This document shows positions 10,301 to 17,391 of a DNA stretch of 64,000 nucleotides, piece after piece. A program made the translations under genes and the position numbers. The DNA is taken from assembly GCF_018383905.1 (NCBI RefSeq), contig NZ_JAGYWA010000003.1, positions 336,931 to 400,930 of the forward strand, given 5' to 3'. The number at the start of each line of letters is the position of its first letter. Position 1 is the first letter of the stretch. The stretch comes from Flavobacterium branchiicola (GTDB taxonomy: Bacteria > Bacteroidota > Bacteroidia > Flavobacteriales > Flavobacteriaceae). The notes below the pieces were generated by a model. The model searched no databases. It saw nothing but the letters and a program-made list of their open reading frames with translations, and had not been told where the DNA came from.

Positions 10301-11367
10301 TATCAAAAGTATTTGATCGTTTTTATCAGGTAAACAACCGAGAAATGAATTTGGGCTCTGGTGTTGGATTGGCTTTTACAAAACGTCTGGTAGAATTACA
10401 TCATGGCGAAATTAGTGCTGAAAGTGCCGAAGAACAAGGAAGTACCTTTACCGTTGCGATTCCGATTCTAGATGTGGTTTATAAAAATGATCCGCAGATT
10501 GAAGAATCATTATACGATTTGTCTATTGTTACCGATAATGAATTGGAGAATGAAATTGAAATTGAAGAAGAAAATGAAATAATCGACAGCAATCAGCCAA
10601 TCAAATTGCTTATTGTTGATGACAACAAAGAAATTCTGGACTATTTGCAGGATTATTTCAGTAAAACTTATGATGTAACAGTGGCTTTTAATGGACAAAT
10701 GGCATTAGATTTATTAGAAATTAATCCTTTTGATTTAATTATCAGCGATGTCATGATGCCCGAATTGGATGGCTTGCACTTCTGTAAACGCGTTAAACAG
10801 AACATCAATACCTCGCATATTCCGCTTATGCTTCTAACGGCACGAAACGAAACAAGCCAACAGATTAAAGGTCTTGAAATGGGTGCCGATGATTATATTA
10901 CAAAACCATTTTCGACACCGTTATTAGCCGCAAAAATTACCAATTTACTACGTTCGCGTAAGCGTTTAAAAGAATATTATTCTGTTGGAAAAGAAATGGT
11001 TCCCGAAAATATTGCTTTTAATACTTTGGATGAAGAATTTTTAAAAGAAGCCATTCGCATTGTCGAAGATCATTTGGCAGATTCTGAGTTTACTGTGGAT
11101 CATTTCAGTCGTGAAATCGGAATGAGCCGTTCTAATCTTTACATTAAACTGAAAGCAATTACAGGCGAATCTGCAATGGATTTTATAAAGAGAATCCGTT
11201 TCAAGAAAGCTGTCGAATTAATGCAGAGCAAGCGTTATACGATCGCGCAAATTACGTATATGTGCGGTTTTAACTCGCCTTCTTATTTCTCGACCGCCTT
11301 TAAACAACATTACGGATGCATGCCAAGCGAATATTTGGCTCGATTGGAAAATACAAAAGAAAACTAA
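7327..11367 (+). CDS. Hybrid two-component system regulator (one-protein sensor, kinase, receiver and AraC activator)
   Basis: A 1346-residue inner membrane regulator that senses glycan fragments in the periplasm and activates its locus. Order: signal peptide (ending SYAQ); about fourteen two-component-propeller repeats forming a double beta-propeller (repeated units such as DTLGFIWIGTQDGLNRYD and KGRIWVGTRSGLDQF); a Y_Y_Y domain (FYKLEGIDKEWQRT); one membrane segment near 777-800; a HisKA domain with SHELRTP (His near 837); an ATPase domain with N-box NLLSNAFKYT and DTGVGIS; a receiver with VDDNKEI and phospho-acceptor Asp near 1141 (IISDVMMPE); and a C-terminal AraC-type helix-turn-helix (about 1245-1340). 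All modules look intact. Its position inside the locus implies control of the SusC/D, sulfatase and lyase genes. Confidence 0.96.
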   Translation: MKKTIVLFTFFYITLFATKSYAQVQDRYFRTISVDKGLSQSSVFAIKQDTLGFIWIGTQDGLNRYDSKGFKVYRPIKDAKNSLQSYYIRSLFTDHKGQLWVGGNQGISVYNYNTDSFTNYPLPRNIGEWYISSITEDSQHRVWASSIAGDVFVLSPNEKNFIQIKFNASSHEIKKIAYIGVWQQQILLGTDVGLFKLNSKSHQLSKINLNSKKPYINDVFIEGKKLWIATEGEGVIQYDAQNGQLTSLLHNSGNNSIADNNIRCINKDTEGNLWFGTFKGLSIFNPKNNSFSNYSHQIAQPYTISQNSVRCIFRDKQNGIWLGTYYGGLNYYHKNDIKFNLLSQNSGKPSLNDEVIGVIKQDPKGNFWIGSNDKGLNYWNKNANTISYFSNNENNPNSLSSNNIKAIEFDGNGNVLVGTHNGGLNVLNPNTGSAQRFRHDENNPNSIAGNLVYSILKDSKGRIWVGTRSGLDQFHPETKTFTHIHLDKAGKRPTSDDITFLFEDSKKRIWIGTTNGVTLFYPETQLFGNIGHGKLSDDIVNCITEDQKHRIWIGTREGLRLYDEAQESFISFKARKDFFKETIYGIIPDEDNLWISTNTGLIKFNPDKGSVQTFDESDGLQNKQFNDYSFCKAKDGMLLFGGIKGVSYFYPSMIKQSPLPLKLSFTALEVLNKTVAVDDETDILEQHIDQVKELEIGPEYKQFSIFFNTFNYISSNRTYYFYKLEGIDKEWQRTDDLKVSYSNLSAGKYNFQIKAVGPNGEMSAVRSLAIIILPPWYKTIWFSLLLLAIIGTAAYIGFKIIKERIQAVQQLKLERIEKERVSYINQIKMDFFTNVSHELRTPLTLILAPLEELIKMPFADKITKKKHELMFINAKRLYNLVDQLFEFRKTEMGTRPLKVGKSDIVRFTQEIFESFKPLSEKNNIHYTFHSAEPQLVFYFDKDAMEKILFNLLSNAFKYTKEGQSIHVELLKKNDTVQIKVADTGVGISNENLSKVFDRFYQVNNREMNLGSGVGLAFTKRLVELHHGEISAESAEEQGSTFTVAIPILDVVYKNDPQIEESLYDLSIVTDNELENEIEIEEENEIIDSNQPIKLLIVDDNKEILDYLQDYFSKTYDVTVAFNGQMALDLLEINPFDLIISDVMMPELDGLHFCKRVKQNINTSHIPLMLLTARNETSQQIKGLEMGADDYITKPFSTPLLAAKITNLLRSRKRLKEYYSVGKEMVPENIAFNTLDEEFLKEAIRIVEDHLADSEFTVDHFSREIGMSRSNLYIKLKAITGESAMDFIKRIRFKKAVELMQSKRYTIAQITYMCGFNSPSYFSTAFKQHYGCMPSEYLARLENTKEN

Positions 11368-11537
11368 CTACAACATAACTATTTTACTAATGCAAAAAAC
11401 ATTCTCTTCTTCTTAACTTTTTAAAATCAATTTTTAAGAATTATAAATCCTGTCCGAAAATATCATTTTGTATTCGGAAAGCCCAAACTATGTCTTAACT
11501 CAAAGTATTTATTCATAAAATTATCAAAATAAATCTC

Positions 11538-12668
11538 ATGAAATTTTTACACTTTTTCTTTTTAATGCTTGCTGTTTTGCCAGCAAATATTAATGCGCAA
11601 AACAAAACAACTATTACCATTACAAACAATGCTACAATTAATAGAAAAGAAGCTGTTACGGCCATAAAATGGGAAAATATACTGCGCTCCTATCCGCAGA
11701 TTGACACAGCCAATTTTGTGGTTATTAATAGTCGAACAAAAAAGCAGATTCCGTTTCAATTGGAACATCGGGGCCAATCTGCTATTCAAAATTTATTGGT
11801 TCAAATAGATCTTAAAGCCAAAAGTTCGCTGCAGCTTTTCATTCAAAAAGGAAAACCAGAAAAATTTGCCTCCAAAACTTATGCCCGATTTGTTCCTGAA
11901 AGATTAGATGATTTTGCCTGGGAAAATGATAAAATTGCTTTTCGTGCGTATGGCAAAGCTTTAGAGAAAACAGATGGCGATGCTTATGGTTTTGATGTTT
12001 GGGTTAAAAGCACTTCTAAACTTGTTCTGAATGACCGTTACAAACGCAACGATTACCATATCGATCACGGCGACGGACTAGATTATTATCATGTTGGATA
12101 TACTTTAGGTGCTGGAAATATGGCTCCTTTTATAAAAGATACGATTCGTTATTCGGGTAATTACCATCAATGGAAAATCTTAGATAATGGTCCGCTTCGT
12201 ACTACTTTTCAATTAATTTATGACAGCTGGAATGCGGGCGGAATTAAAGTTCAGGCTATCAAGACGATTTCTATTGATGCGGGTTCTCAACTAAATCGTA
12301 TTGAAAATGTATACACTTTTAATGACAGTAAGCCTTTACCGGTTGTTGTGGGTATTATTCGAAGAGATAAACCGGGGGTGATTTCACTAAACGAACAGCA
12401 AGGAATTTTGGGCTATTGGGAACCTACTTTTGATAAAGATGGTACAACAGCTGTGGGTTCCATATTTACTATTCCGGCTGAAAGCATGTCGGTTAATAAA
12501 GAACAATTATTAGCTAAAACTAGTGTAAAAACGAACGAACCAATTGTTTATTATGCTGGTGCAGCTTGGGACAAAGCAGGAAAAATTACGACTTCAAAAC
12601 AATGGTTTGATTATTTAAATCAATTTAATGAAGAACTTAAAAACCCGCTTGGCATTAGCATAAAATAA
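11538..12668 (+). CDS. DUF4861 family secreted protein
   Basis: A 376-residue protein with a signal peptide ending at NINAQ. The text RFVPERLDDFAWENDKIAFR, followed by YGFDVWVKS, YHIDHGDGLDYYHVG and QWKILDNGPLRTTF, is characteristic of DUF4861, a family found almost only in Bacteroidota polysaccharide loci with uronate-releasing enzymes. The His/Asp-rich HIDHGDGLDYYHVG stretch may be an active or metal site (inference). Its exact reaction is not known to me. It lies between the regulator and a KduD-like dehydrogenase, consistent with processing of unsaturated uronate products. Confidence 0.85.
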   Translation: MKFLHFFFLMLAVLPANINAQNKTTITITNNATINRKEAVTAIKWENILRSYPQIDTANFVVINSRTKKQIPFQLEHRGQSAIQNLLVQIDLKAKSSLQLFIQKGKPEKFASKTYARFVPERLDDFAWENDKIAFRAYGKALEKTDGDAYGFDVWVKSTSKLVLNDRYKRNDYHIDHGDGLDYYHVGYTLGAGNMAPFIKDTIRYSGNYHQWKILDNGPLRTTFQLIYDSWNAGGIKVQAIKTISIDAGSQLNRIENVYTFNDSKPLPVVVGIIRRDKPGVISLNEQQGILGYWEPTFDKDGTTAVGSIFTIPAESMSVNKEQLLAKTSVKTNEPIVYYAGAAWDKAGKITTSKQWFDYLNQFNEELKNPLGISIK

Positions 12669-12711
12669 CTAAAACAAAAACGAAGAATACTATTAACTAA
12701 AAAACAAAAAA

Positions 12712-13500
12712 ATGTCAATTAACTTATTTGATTTAACTGGAAAAACAGCTTTAATTACGGGAGGAGTTCACGGATTAGGAATGGCAATGGCGATGGGACT
12801 TGGACATGCGGGTGCAAAAATTGTGGTAAACGATCTTTCACAAGAGGCTTTGAATAAAGCTATCGAAGAATATAAATCTGAAGGAATTGAAGCGTATGGC
12901 TATTTATTTGATGTAACCGATGAAGAAGCCGTAATCGTCGCAATCAATAAAATCGAAGCCGAAGTCGCACCAATCGATATTTTGATTAATAATGCCGGAA
13001 TTATAAGAAGAACTCCCATTATCGAAATGGAAGTTAAAGATTTTGCGCAAGTAATCAACGTAGATTTAATCAGTCCGTTCATAGTTTCAAAAAATGTAGC
13101 AAAAGGAATGATTGAACGTGGTGGAGGAAAAATCATCAATATCTGTTCGATGATGAGCGAACTAGGCAGAGACTCTGTAAGTGCTTACGCAGCTGCAAAA
13201 GGCGGTTTGAAAATGCTAACCAAAAATATGGCTACAGAATGGGCTAAATTCAATATTCAAACCAACGGAATTGGGCCTGGCTATTTTGCAACAAGCCAAA
13301 CAGCTCCCATCCGCGTAGACGGACATCCGTTTAATGATTTTATTATCAGCAGAACACCCGCAAACCGTTGGGGAGATCCCGAAGATTTACAAGGTGCTGC
13401 CATCTTTTTGTCTTCAAAAGCAAGCAATTTCGTAAACGGGCACATTCTTTATGTTGACGGAGGAATTCTGGCTACGATTGGAAAACCGTCAAATGAATAA
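12712..13500 (+). CDS. SDR-family dehydrogenase, gluconate 5-dehydrogenase / KduD-like
   Basis: A 262-residue cytoplasmic short-chain dehydrogenase. The cofactor loop TGGVHGLGMAMA (usual TGxxxGxG), the NNAG motif (ILINNAGIIRR) and the catalytic YxxxK (YAAAKGG) are all present, with Ser in CSMMSE upstream of the Tyr. The C-terminal NRWGDPEDLQGAAIFLSSKAS and NGHILYVDGG are typical of gluconate 5-dehydrogenase and 2-dehydro-3-deoxygluconate 5-dehydrogenase (KduD). In a lyase locus a KduD-like step, which moves unsaturated uronate products toward 2-keto-3-deoxygluconate, is the natural reading. No KduI is present here. The start is supported by its position after an A-rich leader. Confidence 0.85.
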   Translation: MSINLFDLTGKTALITGGVHGLGMAMAMGLGHAGAKIVVNDLSQEALNKAIEEYKSEGIEAYGYLFDVTDEEAVIVAINKIEAEVAPIDILINNAGIIRRTPIIEMEVKDFAQVINVDLISPFIVSKNVAKGMIERGGGKIINICSMMSELGRDSVSAYAAAKGGLKMLTKNMATEWAKFNIQTNGIGPGYFATSQTAPIRVDGHPFNDFIISRTPANRWGDPEDLQGAAIFLSSKASNFVNGHILYVDGGILATIGKPSNE

Positions 13501-13527
13501 TATAAAATAACGTTTACATTTATAATA

Positions 13528-13558
13528 AATCAGCGCATTGCAAAACAATGGGCTGATT
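13528..13558. terminator. Hairpin between convergent genes
   Basis: AATCAGCGCATTG and CAATGGGCTGATT form a stem with a CAAAA loop and one G:G mismatch. It lies 28 bases after the dehydrogenase stop, facing the ilvN-like gene, so it may serve one or both strands. The T tract after it is weak. Confidence 0.5.
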
Positions 13559-13678
13559 CTGTTTAAAATATCGTCTTATCTACATCAGGATTAAAACTTC
13601 CTTTATCCGGATATTTCAGCTCTTTGTCAACTTTCAACAAGAAAAAAAGGGAATAAAAATAAGAAAACATCTCTTTTC

Positions 13679-14182
13679 CTAAATTTCCGCAACAAATCCT
13701 CCGCCGGATTTTACCATTGCAATACCAGAACTCCTTACAAATTCGATCAGCCCCAATGGATTTAATTTTTCAGTTAAAGCTTCCAGTTCATCAGCTGTTG
13801 CCGTGGCCTGTAATATCACATACTCCTGTTGAATCTCTGAAATTTTAAGATCGTTTTTTCGTAACAAAAAATCCAAAGAACCGGTCAAAAATACAGCTGT
13901 CGGAATTTTAAACAATGCCACCTGTCTACAAACAAGTTCTTCGTTCAAATGGTAAAAACATCTAAAAACCTCTATCACTTTCTCTATCTGCGCAGCCAAA
14001 TTTACAACCACATCCAGCGTTTCGTTGACAACAATGGTGTGTCTGTAAATTTTATCCATTTCACATACAGACATATTAAGGCTTACAATCTGAACTTGTT
14101 TTCTTAAAAACATAGCGCTTAGTTTATTAATTAATCTTAACTGGTCTTCTGAATAAATAGTCAGGGTAAATTCATTTTTCAT
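13679..14182 (-). CDS. Orphan acetolactate synthase small-subunit (IlvN-like) ACT protein
   Basis: The 167 residues read like the regulatory subunit of acetolactate synthase. An N-terminal ACT domain runs LTIYSEDQLRLINKLSAMFL, then VSLNMSVCE and HTIVVNE. A second domain ends in GLIEFVRSSGIAMVKSGGG, a close match to the usual GIMQFVRSGRIAV end. In the usual ilvD-ilvB-ilvN-ilvC operon the subunit sits next to the catalytic gene. Here it stands alone: the downstream neighbour is convergent and there is no ilvB in the window. The start at 14182 is chosen because an earlier in-frame start (14233) falls inside a terminator hairpin. Two isoleucine-rich leader peptides lie upstream. It may sense valine or isoleucine, tune the synthase in trans, or have a new target. 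Confidence 0.8.
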   Translation of the reverse strand: MKNEFTLTIYSEDQLRLINKLSAMFLRKQVQIVSLNMSVCEMDKIYRHTIVVNETLDVVVNLAAQIEKVIEVFRCFYHLNEELVCRQVALFKIPTAVFLTGSLDFLLRKNDLKISEIQQEYVILQATATADELEALTEKLNPLGLIEFVRSSGIAMVKSGGGFVAEI

Positions 14183-14212
14183 GGTGCATTTTTTATTGGT
14201 GTTTTTTTTAAA

Positions 14213-14257
14213 AGAAATAAAAAAGCCTTTCACATTGTACTGAGAAAGGCTTTTTTG
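14213..14257 (-). terminator. Attenuator terminator 2, before the ilvN-like gene
   Basis: On the minus strand AAAAAAGCCTTTCTCAG is followed by a short loop and GTGAAAGGCTTTTTA. The stem AAAGCCTTTC/GTGAAAGGCTTT ends in a U-run. It lies after the second leader peptide and 31 bases before the gene start, where a regulated terminator is expected. Confidence 0.8.
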
Positions 14258-14282
14258 AATTAGACAATATATTCCTGACTCG

Positions 14283-14342
14283 TCATGTGATACGAATAAT
14301 GATAATAGAAATAATAATGTTATGTTGAACTGCTTTTTTCAT
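14283..14342 (-). CDS. Isoleucine-rich leader peptide 2 (19 residues)
   Basis: The minus strand reads MKKAVQHNIIISIIIIRIT then TGA, with eight isoleucines in 19 codons. It lies between the first terminator hairpin (14354-14389) and the second (14213-14257). Such a run of one amino acid's codons before a terminator is the signature of ribosome-mediated attenuation. When charged tRNA-Ile is scarce the ribosome stalls and the terminator should not form. It is too short to be judged by homology; context carries the call. Confidence 0.8.
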   Translation of the reverse strand: MKKAVQHNIIISIIIIRIT

Positions 14343-14353
14343 ATTTGGTGTAA

Positions 14354-14389
14354 ACAAAAAAAGCTTCCCGTTTTAAGGGGAAGCTTTTT
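14354..14389 (-). terminator. Attenuator terminator 1
   Basis: On the minus strand AAGCTTCCCC, a short TTAAAAC loop and GGGAAGCTT are followed by seven T. This is a strong intrinsic terminator placed between leader peptides 1 and 2. Confidence 0.85.
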
Positions 14390-14428
14390 AAATTATATTT
14401 TATTTATCTATATAACATCCCTTCACCA

Positions 14429-14482
14429 CTATCCAATGATAATAATGATAATAATAGAAACGATGTTAATTAAATTTTTCAT
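14429..14482 (-). CDS. Isoleucine-rich leader peptide 1 (17 residues)
   Basis: The minus strand reads MKNLINIVSIIIIIIIG then TAG: nine isoleucines in 17 codons, seven of them consecutive. A TATATTTG promoter box lies 18 bases upstream and a strong terminator follows 40 bases after the stop. The longer frame that contains it upstream (from 14683) crosses the promoter and is not credible as a gene. Confidence 0.8.
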   Translation of the reverse strand: MKNLINIVSIIIIIIIG

Positions 14483-14499
14483 TTGCCTGATTTGAAGCA

Positions 14500-14507
14500 C
14501 AAATATA
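14500..14507 (-). promoter_or_regulatory. Probable -7 box of the leader/ilvN-like transcript
   Basis: The minus strand reads TATATTTG, matching the Bacteroidota TAnnTTTG box, 18 bases before the first leader start. I do not see a clear TTG -33 box. The rest of 14508-14821 holds nothing else I can name; it also contains the start region of the plus-strand gene at 14822. Confidence 0.55.
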
Positions 14508-14821
14508 AAGTTATTTTTTGAACTGTAAACATTCTTTTGCTCTGCACGCATAAAAAACAAAAACGCTATGATTTTTTGTTTACTCAAAATAAATTGATGC
14601 TCTCCATAGTTAATAAACTCAAAAAAAAATAGTTTTGTATTTATTCGGCAATATACACTTGTCAAAGTATAGCAGACAGCCAATAGAAACGCTATGGGAC
14701 AGCATTTATAACATCAGTACGCAAAACATAAACAACTGTATAACAAATATATGTGAAAAATTATTTGTAAATTGCTTCATAATCTAAACCTATCTTTTAA
14801 AAAAATTTAAAAATCAACATT

Positions 14822-15241
14822 ATGAAAAAGTACATTTTAATTCTGGGTTTTATGTTTTCGATTGCTTCATTTTCACAAAATATCACCTCTAAAAGTGAGA
14901 ATGCAACTCCGGCTCAATATGAATTGCTAAAAAAAGTTAATGAATATTATCCGGATATAAGCTTAAGTGATAAGGTTGTCAATTTTTATGTTGGTGAAAA
15001 GATCATAGACACTAAACAGGAATTTGCAATAAAAAACACTGAATTTACAAGTTATGAGCTGAGTATTAGCCCTGATAACAAAAGAGTGGTTTTTAATTTT
15101 GTATCGGAAAAAAGTGGAAAAATCTACGGTGCTGTAGTTCTTATTAAAGGAAGTTATGTAAGAACAACTTTTAATGAAAATTTAGGGCTGGTGGATATAA
15201 TGGTGAATGGTAAATCTGCTTGTATACAAAACATAAAATAA
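14822..15241 (+). CDS. Small secreted protein of unknown function
   Basis: 139 residues with a clear signal peptide (MKKYILILGFMFSIASFSQ). The mature part is mostly short beta-strand-like stretches (VVNFYVGEKII, YELSISPDNKRVVFNFV, GAVVLIKGSYV), with one Cys near the C-terminus (SACIQNIK). I do not recognise the family. It stands alone, with a strong palindromic terminator downstream. It is likely real because of the signal sequence and regular codon use. Confidence 0.75.
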   Translation: MKKYILILGFMFSIASFSQNITSKSENATPAQYELLKKVNEYYPDISLSDKVVNFYVGEKIIDTKQEFAIKNTEFTSYELSISPDNKRVVFNFVSEKSGKIYGAVVLIKGSYVRTTFNENLGLVDIMVNGKSACIQNIK

Positions 15242-15348
15242 AACACTTATATATTAAAATTCAACAAGATAATAACTTTTACTTTATGTAAGGGATCCAG
15301 TAATTTCATAACAATGAGATTCTAAAAATGAAAGTTTTATTCAGAACA

Positions 15349-15386
15349 AAATGCCAAGTATTTAAATTTAAATACTTGGCATTTTA
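15349..15386. terminator. Strong palindromic terminator
   Basis: ATGCCAAGTATTTAAA and TTTAAATACTTGGCAT form a perfect long stem flanked by A and T runs (AAAATGCC...GGCATTTTAATTT). It works in either direction and closes the 14822 gene. Confidence 0.8.
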
Positions 15387-15537
15387 ATTTAAACCATACC
15401 TTAGCTGTTGTTTACCCTCTTTTCCTAATTTGGCAGATTTCAAATTACGTCATAGTTTAGTCACTAAACGCTTCAGTGCAATATGACAAAGTAATTTTGC
15501 TAGTAAAATTATAGAAAAATGCATCTCAAGTATCATA

Positions 15538-15704
15538 AAATAAAGCATTGCCACGAATTAATAATTTCTGTTATCCCTATTTTACTAGGTAGCGGTACCA
15601 GCCTTTTTAATAACGTAAGACCTGAACAAATTCTTGAATTACTATCAGTAAAAACATTTGACACCGGTTTGGTACAATTGCATTACAAGCCAAAGTTTTC
15701 ATAA
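15538..15704 (+). pseudogene. C-terminal remnant of a dihydrofolate-reductase-like (RibD C-domain) protein
   Basis: The frame reads ELIISVIPILLGSGTSLFNN and then LELLSVKTFDTGLVQLHYK. This is the last 50 or so residues of the small DHFR-family proteins (YyaP type, usually about 175-190 residues). The N-terminal nucleotide-binding part and the GGG..L motif are missing upstream. The preceding bases (15390-15530) hold stops and no matching sequence that I can see. It is a decay remnant rather than a working gene. Confidence 0.75.
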
Positions 15705-15735
15705 ACTTTTTTACTCGTTTTTTGTTTTACTTACG

Positions 15736-16194
15736 TTAAGATCGTGACTTAGACAAATTTCTATCGTACATAATAATAGTTCCTGCCACTGCCACATTTA
15801 AACTTTTTACTGATTTAAATTTTACTAAATGATGGCATTTATCCATCACTTTTCTGGATAAGCCATGATCTTCTGCTCCCAATAAATAAACACAGCGTCT
15901 TGGATGTTCAAAGGTTTCTAAATCGGTAGCTTTCTCATCTAATTCAACACCAACCAATCGAGCTCCTTTGGGTAAGTTCTCAAAAAAAGCTTCAAAAGTA
16001 TCATAATGAAAATAAGGAATTGATTTTACCGCATCGTGAGTATCACTGGCTTGTTTAGCATAACGATTACCTATAGTAAATATGAAAGTTGCCCCCAAAT
16101 TTTGTGCAGATCGCCACAAAACACCCAAGTTTTCAGGCGTTTTACCATTTTGTATTCCTATCCCGAAATACTCATTTATAAAATTGTCATTCAT
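15736..16194 (-). CDS. SpoU/TrmH-family RNA ribose methyltransferase
   Basis: About 152 residues from the MNDNF start. The three SPOUT motifs are present: GIQNGKTPENLGVLWRSA (motif 1, Asn/Arg), LLGAEDHGLS (motif 2) and KSLNVAVAGTIIMYDR (motif 3, SAM-binding knot). The enzyme would 2'-O-methylate a tRNA or rRNA ribose. It lacks an N-terminal RNA-binding domain, so it resembles short TrmL/TrmH-like members. A longer reading from 16251 adds 19 residues with no family match, so the inner start is preferred. It is monocistronic and ends facing the DHFR remnant. Confidence 0.85.
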   Translation of the reverse strand: MNDNFINEYFGIGIQNGKTPENLGVLWRSAQNLGATFIFTIGNRYAKQASDTHDAVKSIPYFHYDTFEAFFENLPKGARLVGVELDEKATDLETFEHPRRCVYLLGAEDHGLSRKVMDKCHHLVKFKSVKSLNVAVAGTIIMYDRNLSKSRS

Positions 16195-16423
16195 AAAGGC
16201 AAAAGTATAAATTGTAAGCACATAAGTCAATTTTTTATCCGGATGTAACAATAATTACGTTGAAAGAAAGCACTTTTTCGACAAGATCATTTTAATACCC
16301 ATTTTTCATTCTTCCAATTGTCTGTTTCAATATCCATTCTGTCCAACTGCCGTAATTCTTCTTTTTCTAAAGACAATACGATTCTAAATTTGTTTTATTC
16401 TTAAAAATTAAAGATGAATTACC

Positions 16424-17206
16424 ATGAAAAAAAGAACTCAAATTATCCTCGCTATAGTACTGCTTTGTCTTGTACCTTTTCTTAGTCTTTTTCCTAATGA
16501 AGATGAAAATCGTAGCGGACATTCTACAATTAAAACATCAGATGCAAACGGTTTTGCTGTAGTCGAACTCTTTACTTCGGAAGGTTGTTCCAGCTGTCCT
16601 CCGGCTGATGAACTTATTGCCCAATTAAAAAACGATACTTCGGGAAAGCAAGTCTATCTATTAGTTTACCATGTAGATTACTGGGACAGAATGGGATGGA
16701 AAGATAAATTTAGTAATCCTGCATTTACCGCTCGCCAGCAACAATATAAGGAATGGCTAAATTTGCAAACTATTTATACGCCACAATTTGTTGTAAACGG
16801 CACGTCAGAATTTCCCGGCAGTAATGAGAACGAACTTTATAATTTGGTATCTGATGGACTTCAGACCATGTTTACTTCTGCATTAGAAATTAAAGCAGAA
16901 GTAAAACAGCAATCAATAAATGTTTCATATAAGACAAATTATCTGGCTAAAGACACAAAACTGATAGTCGCCTTAATACAAAAAAATGCTATTTCTCAAG
17001 TTGAGCGTGGTGAAAACAAAGGAAGAAAGTTACAACATGTTCAGATTGTAAATGATATTACCCGTTTTGCCTTAGATAAAAAAGAGAATAATCTTAGCAT
17101 CTCTAAACCTGAAAATTTTAATGCATCGGGTTACGAATTGATTGCGTTTACACAAAATGAACTCACCGGTGCAATAACTTCAGCATCAAAAACAAACTTT
17201 AATTAA
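16424..17206 (+). CDS. DUF1223 thioredoxin-like secreted protein
   Basis: 260 residues with an N-terminal hydrophobic segment (ILAIVLLCLVPFLSLF). The core reads FAVVELFTSEGCSSCPPADELIAQL, the hallmark of DUF1223, whose CxxC sits in a thioredoxin-like fold. YHVDYWDRMGWKDKF and YTPQFVVNG (cis-Pro position) are also typical. A redox role outside the cytoplasm is likely from the CSSC pair. The specific partner is unknown. A tiny lipoprotein-like frame follows after 19 bases, then a shared terminator. Confidence 0.85.
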   Translation: MKKRTQIILAIVLLCLVPFLSLFPNEDENRSGHSTIKTSDANGFAVVELFTSEGCSSCPPADELIAQLKNDTSGKQVYLLVYHVDYWDRMGWKDKFSNPAFTARQQQYKEWLNLQTIYTPQFVVNGTSEFPGSNENELYNLVSDGLQTMFTSALEIKAEVKQQSINVSYKTNYLAKDTKLIVALIQKNAISQVERGENKGRKLQHVQIVNDITRFALDKKENNLSISKPENFNASGYELIAFTQNELTGAITSASKTNFN

Positions 17207-17225
17207 TTATATAAAAACGAAGATT

Positions 17226-17312
17226 ATGAAAACTGTATTCTGTATTGTAATTGCCTTAATTGTAGTTTCGGCATGTTGTCTCGAACTTACTGTTGGTGAA
17301 ATTCTATTTTAA
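17226..17312 (+). CDS. Tiny lipoprotein-like peptide (28 residues)
   Basis: The frame MKTVFCIVIALIVVSACC continues to LELTVGEILF and a stop. It begins 19 bases after the DUF1223 stop and 20 bases before the terminator hairpin, so it would be on the same mRNA. The hydrophobic stretch ending in VSACC looks like a lipobox. It is too short to be sure. Its fit to the operon is the only support. Confidence 0.4.
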   Translation: MKTVFCIVIALIVVSACCLELTVGEILF

Positions 17313-17331
17313 TCCAATAAGTATATTAAAA

Positions 17332-17371
17332 AAGAAATCCGTCAATAATTATTGACGGATTTCTTTTTTAC
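17332..17371. terminator. Bidirectional terminator between convergent genes
   Basis: AAGAAATCCGTCAATAA and TTATTGACGGATTTCTT form a long perfect stem with A-rich left and T-rich right flanks. It serves both the DUF1223 gene and the oppositely directed oxidoreductase. Confidence 0.9.
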
Positions 17372-17391
17372 ACTTTTTTATTTTAAATATC

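Noticed and set aside
14429..14683. An 84-residue frame on the minus strand ending in the Ile run
   Set aside because: Its first part crosses the promoter box and has no family features; only the last 17 residues, from the inner ATG at 14482, are credible as a leader peptide.
15519..15704. Functional 61-residue gene
   Set aside because: It is only the C-terminal end of a DHFR-like protein and lacks the cofactor-binding part.
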